Shown: in pieces, positions 6,806-7,166 of the stretch
How positions within the stretch are numbered: position 1 is the stretch's first letter
How the letters are laid out: every line of letters starts with the position of its first letter
The notes under the pieces: model-generated
Told to the model about the DNA's origin: nothing
The model's input: the letters and a program-made list of their open reading frames with translations, nothing else
Database searches by the model: none
Program-made: the position numbers and the translations under genes
From: Candidatus Pelagibacter sp.
Lineage (GTDB): Bacteria; Pseudomonadota; Alphaproteobacteria; Pelagibacterales; Pelagibacteraceae
Reading direction: 5' to 3'
NCBI GenBank assembly: GCA_028095445.1
Contig: JAOHCJ010000030.1
Location: forward strand, 1 to 7,166
Length of the DNA stretch: 7,166 nt

Positions 6806-6923
6806 ATTTTTTTCTCTTAAAACTACCTTTTCCTTTTTTTGGTTTAACTATTTTAGGTGTAAACCTTGGGTTTTTTAAAGATTTAGCAATAAAATTTTTT
6901 TTATTTAATAAAATATCCTTCAT
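6798..6923 (-). CDS. arfA: ArfA-like alternative ribosome-rescue factor (41 residues)
   Basis: ArfA binds ribosomes stalled on mRNA lacking a stop codon and recruits RF2 to release the nascent chain, a backup for tmRNA. The 41-codon minus-strand frame (ATG 6923-6921, TAA 6800-6798) reads without gaps against my memory of E. coli ArfA: KKNFIAKSLKNPRFTPKIV aligns with KDNAIEALLHDPLFRQRVE, and KPKKGKGSFKRKK with KNKKGKGSYMRKG. Shared features are the Asn and Ile of the N-terminal segment, the Pro-x-Phe, and the KKGKGS(F/Y)xRK basic tail that lies in the mRNA channel in known structures. It stops just after this tail, whereas full-length E. coli ArfA continues with a destabilising hydrophobic extension. 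An in-frame TAA three codons before the ATG limits the start. No Shine-Dalgarno is seen; it overlaps the regulator gene by 23 bp, so coupled translation is likely. The family call rests on one short aligned block. Confidence 0.75.
   Translation of the reverse strand: MKDILLNKKNFIAKSLKNPRFTPKIVKPKKGKGSFKRKKSK
6861..6876 (+). terminator. Weak candidate terminator for the plus-strand series
   Basis: AAACC (6861-6865), loop TTG, GGTTT (6869-6873), then further T to 6876 could form a 5-bp hairpin with a U tract, about 55 bp beyond the kinase stop. The stem is short and mostly A-U, and the stretch is also coding on the minus strand (arfA-like), so the match may be accidental. It is the only terminator-like structure I found after the series. 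Confidence 0.25.
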
Positions 6924-7166
6924 TATGACTTATAATTAATTCACTATCGTTAAATTGATCTTTAATTTTTTTTCTCAACCTATAAATATGTGTTTCAACA
7001 GTGTGAGTTTCTAAATTAGACGAATATCCCCAAATATTTTTTTGTAAATCCAATACATTATGTTTAATCTTTTTTTCAGAAAGATACAAAATAATTTCAA
7101 TTTCTTTTTCAGTTAACTTTAATTGATTACCATTCTTAGAAAAAAACTTTGAATTTAAGTTCAATT
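6901..7166 (-). CDS. OmpR/PhoB-type winged-helix transcriptional regulator, C-terminal domain only (cut by window edge)
   Basis: The visible C-terminal 87 full codons match the DNA-binding domain of OmpR/PhoB-family response regulators. LTEKEIEIILYLSEK, near the start of the visible part, is the usual first-helix motif. NIWGYSSNLETHTVETHIYRLRKKI is the transactivation loop and recognition helix: WGY is the family's V-W-G-Y, and THTVETHIYRLRKKI carries the Arg-Leu-Arg-Lys-Lys pattern. HNEGYFIK ends the protein as the C-terminal beta-hairpin wing (family GYRL). The frame remains open to the window edge, so the N-terminal part, probably a receiver domain, lies outside; whether it has a phosphoacceptor Asp cannot be seen. 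A TTG at 7164-7162 could be taken as a start, but the domain is incomplete there, so it is internal. Its stop overlaps the start of the arfA-like gene by 23 bp. Target genes are unknown. Confidence 0.88.
   Translation of the reverse strand, partial: LNLNSKFFSKNGNQLKLTEKEIEIILYLSEKKIKHNVLDLQKNIWGYSSNLETHTVETHIYRLRKKIKDQFNDSELIISHNEGYFIK

Overview
The window is a compact, strongly AT-rich bacterial segment whose proteins are rich in Lys, Asn and Ile. Gene order, base composition, very short intergenic gaps, mostly absent Shine-Dalgarno sites and RpoH-like promoter motifs suggest a streamlined alphaproteobacterium. A SAR11/Pelagibacter-type genome fits best, but this is inferred from style and gene order and no database was searched.

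Layout. Positions 1-574 (minus) hold nearly all of rdgB, the inosine/xanthosine triphosphate pyrophosphatase, with its C-terminus cut by the window edge. A 36-bp divergent gap separates it from a plus-strand series that runs almost to the right end: grpE (611-1246), dnaK (1306-3240), dnaJ (3273-4406), dapB (4444-5217), nth (5221-5874) and a PfkB-family adenosine-kinase-like gene (5876-6805). Gaps in the series are 59, 32, 37, 3 and 1 bp, so it is probably read as one operon or a few overlapping transcripts. From the right edge a minus-strand pair converges on it. The first is the C-terminal DNA-binding domain of an OmpR/PhoB-type regulator (6901-7166, cut by the edge). The second is a 41-residue gene (6798-6923), not usually found by gene callers at this size, that I recognise as an ArfA-type ribosome-rescue factor.

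How the genes fit together. GrpE, DnaK and DnaJ are the complete Hsp70 machine: J-protein, ATPase/substrate-binding chaperone and nucleotide exchange factor. A good match to the alphaproteobacterial sigma-32 (RpoH) promoter lies in the grpE-dnaK gap, and no CIRCE operator was seen, so RpoH control is likelier than HrcA control. DapB (lysine/diaminopimelate synthesis), Nth (oxidised-base repair) and the nucleoside/sugar kinase are housekeeping passengers downstream. RdgB (nucleotide-pool sanitation) and ArfA (stalled-ribosome rescue) add to a general quality-control theme, though neighbourhood alone does not prove a functional link.

Most notable points: the small ArfA-like gene squeezed between, and overlapping, two others; an Nth iron-sulfur region whose inner cysteines are displaced from the classical spacing; and a 36-bp divergent region where one CATATA stretch may serve as the -10 for both directions. 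I see no CRISPR array, insertion sequence, phage gene, tRNA or rRNA. No stretch over 60 bp is without a gene.
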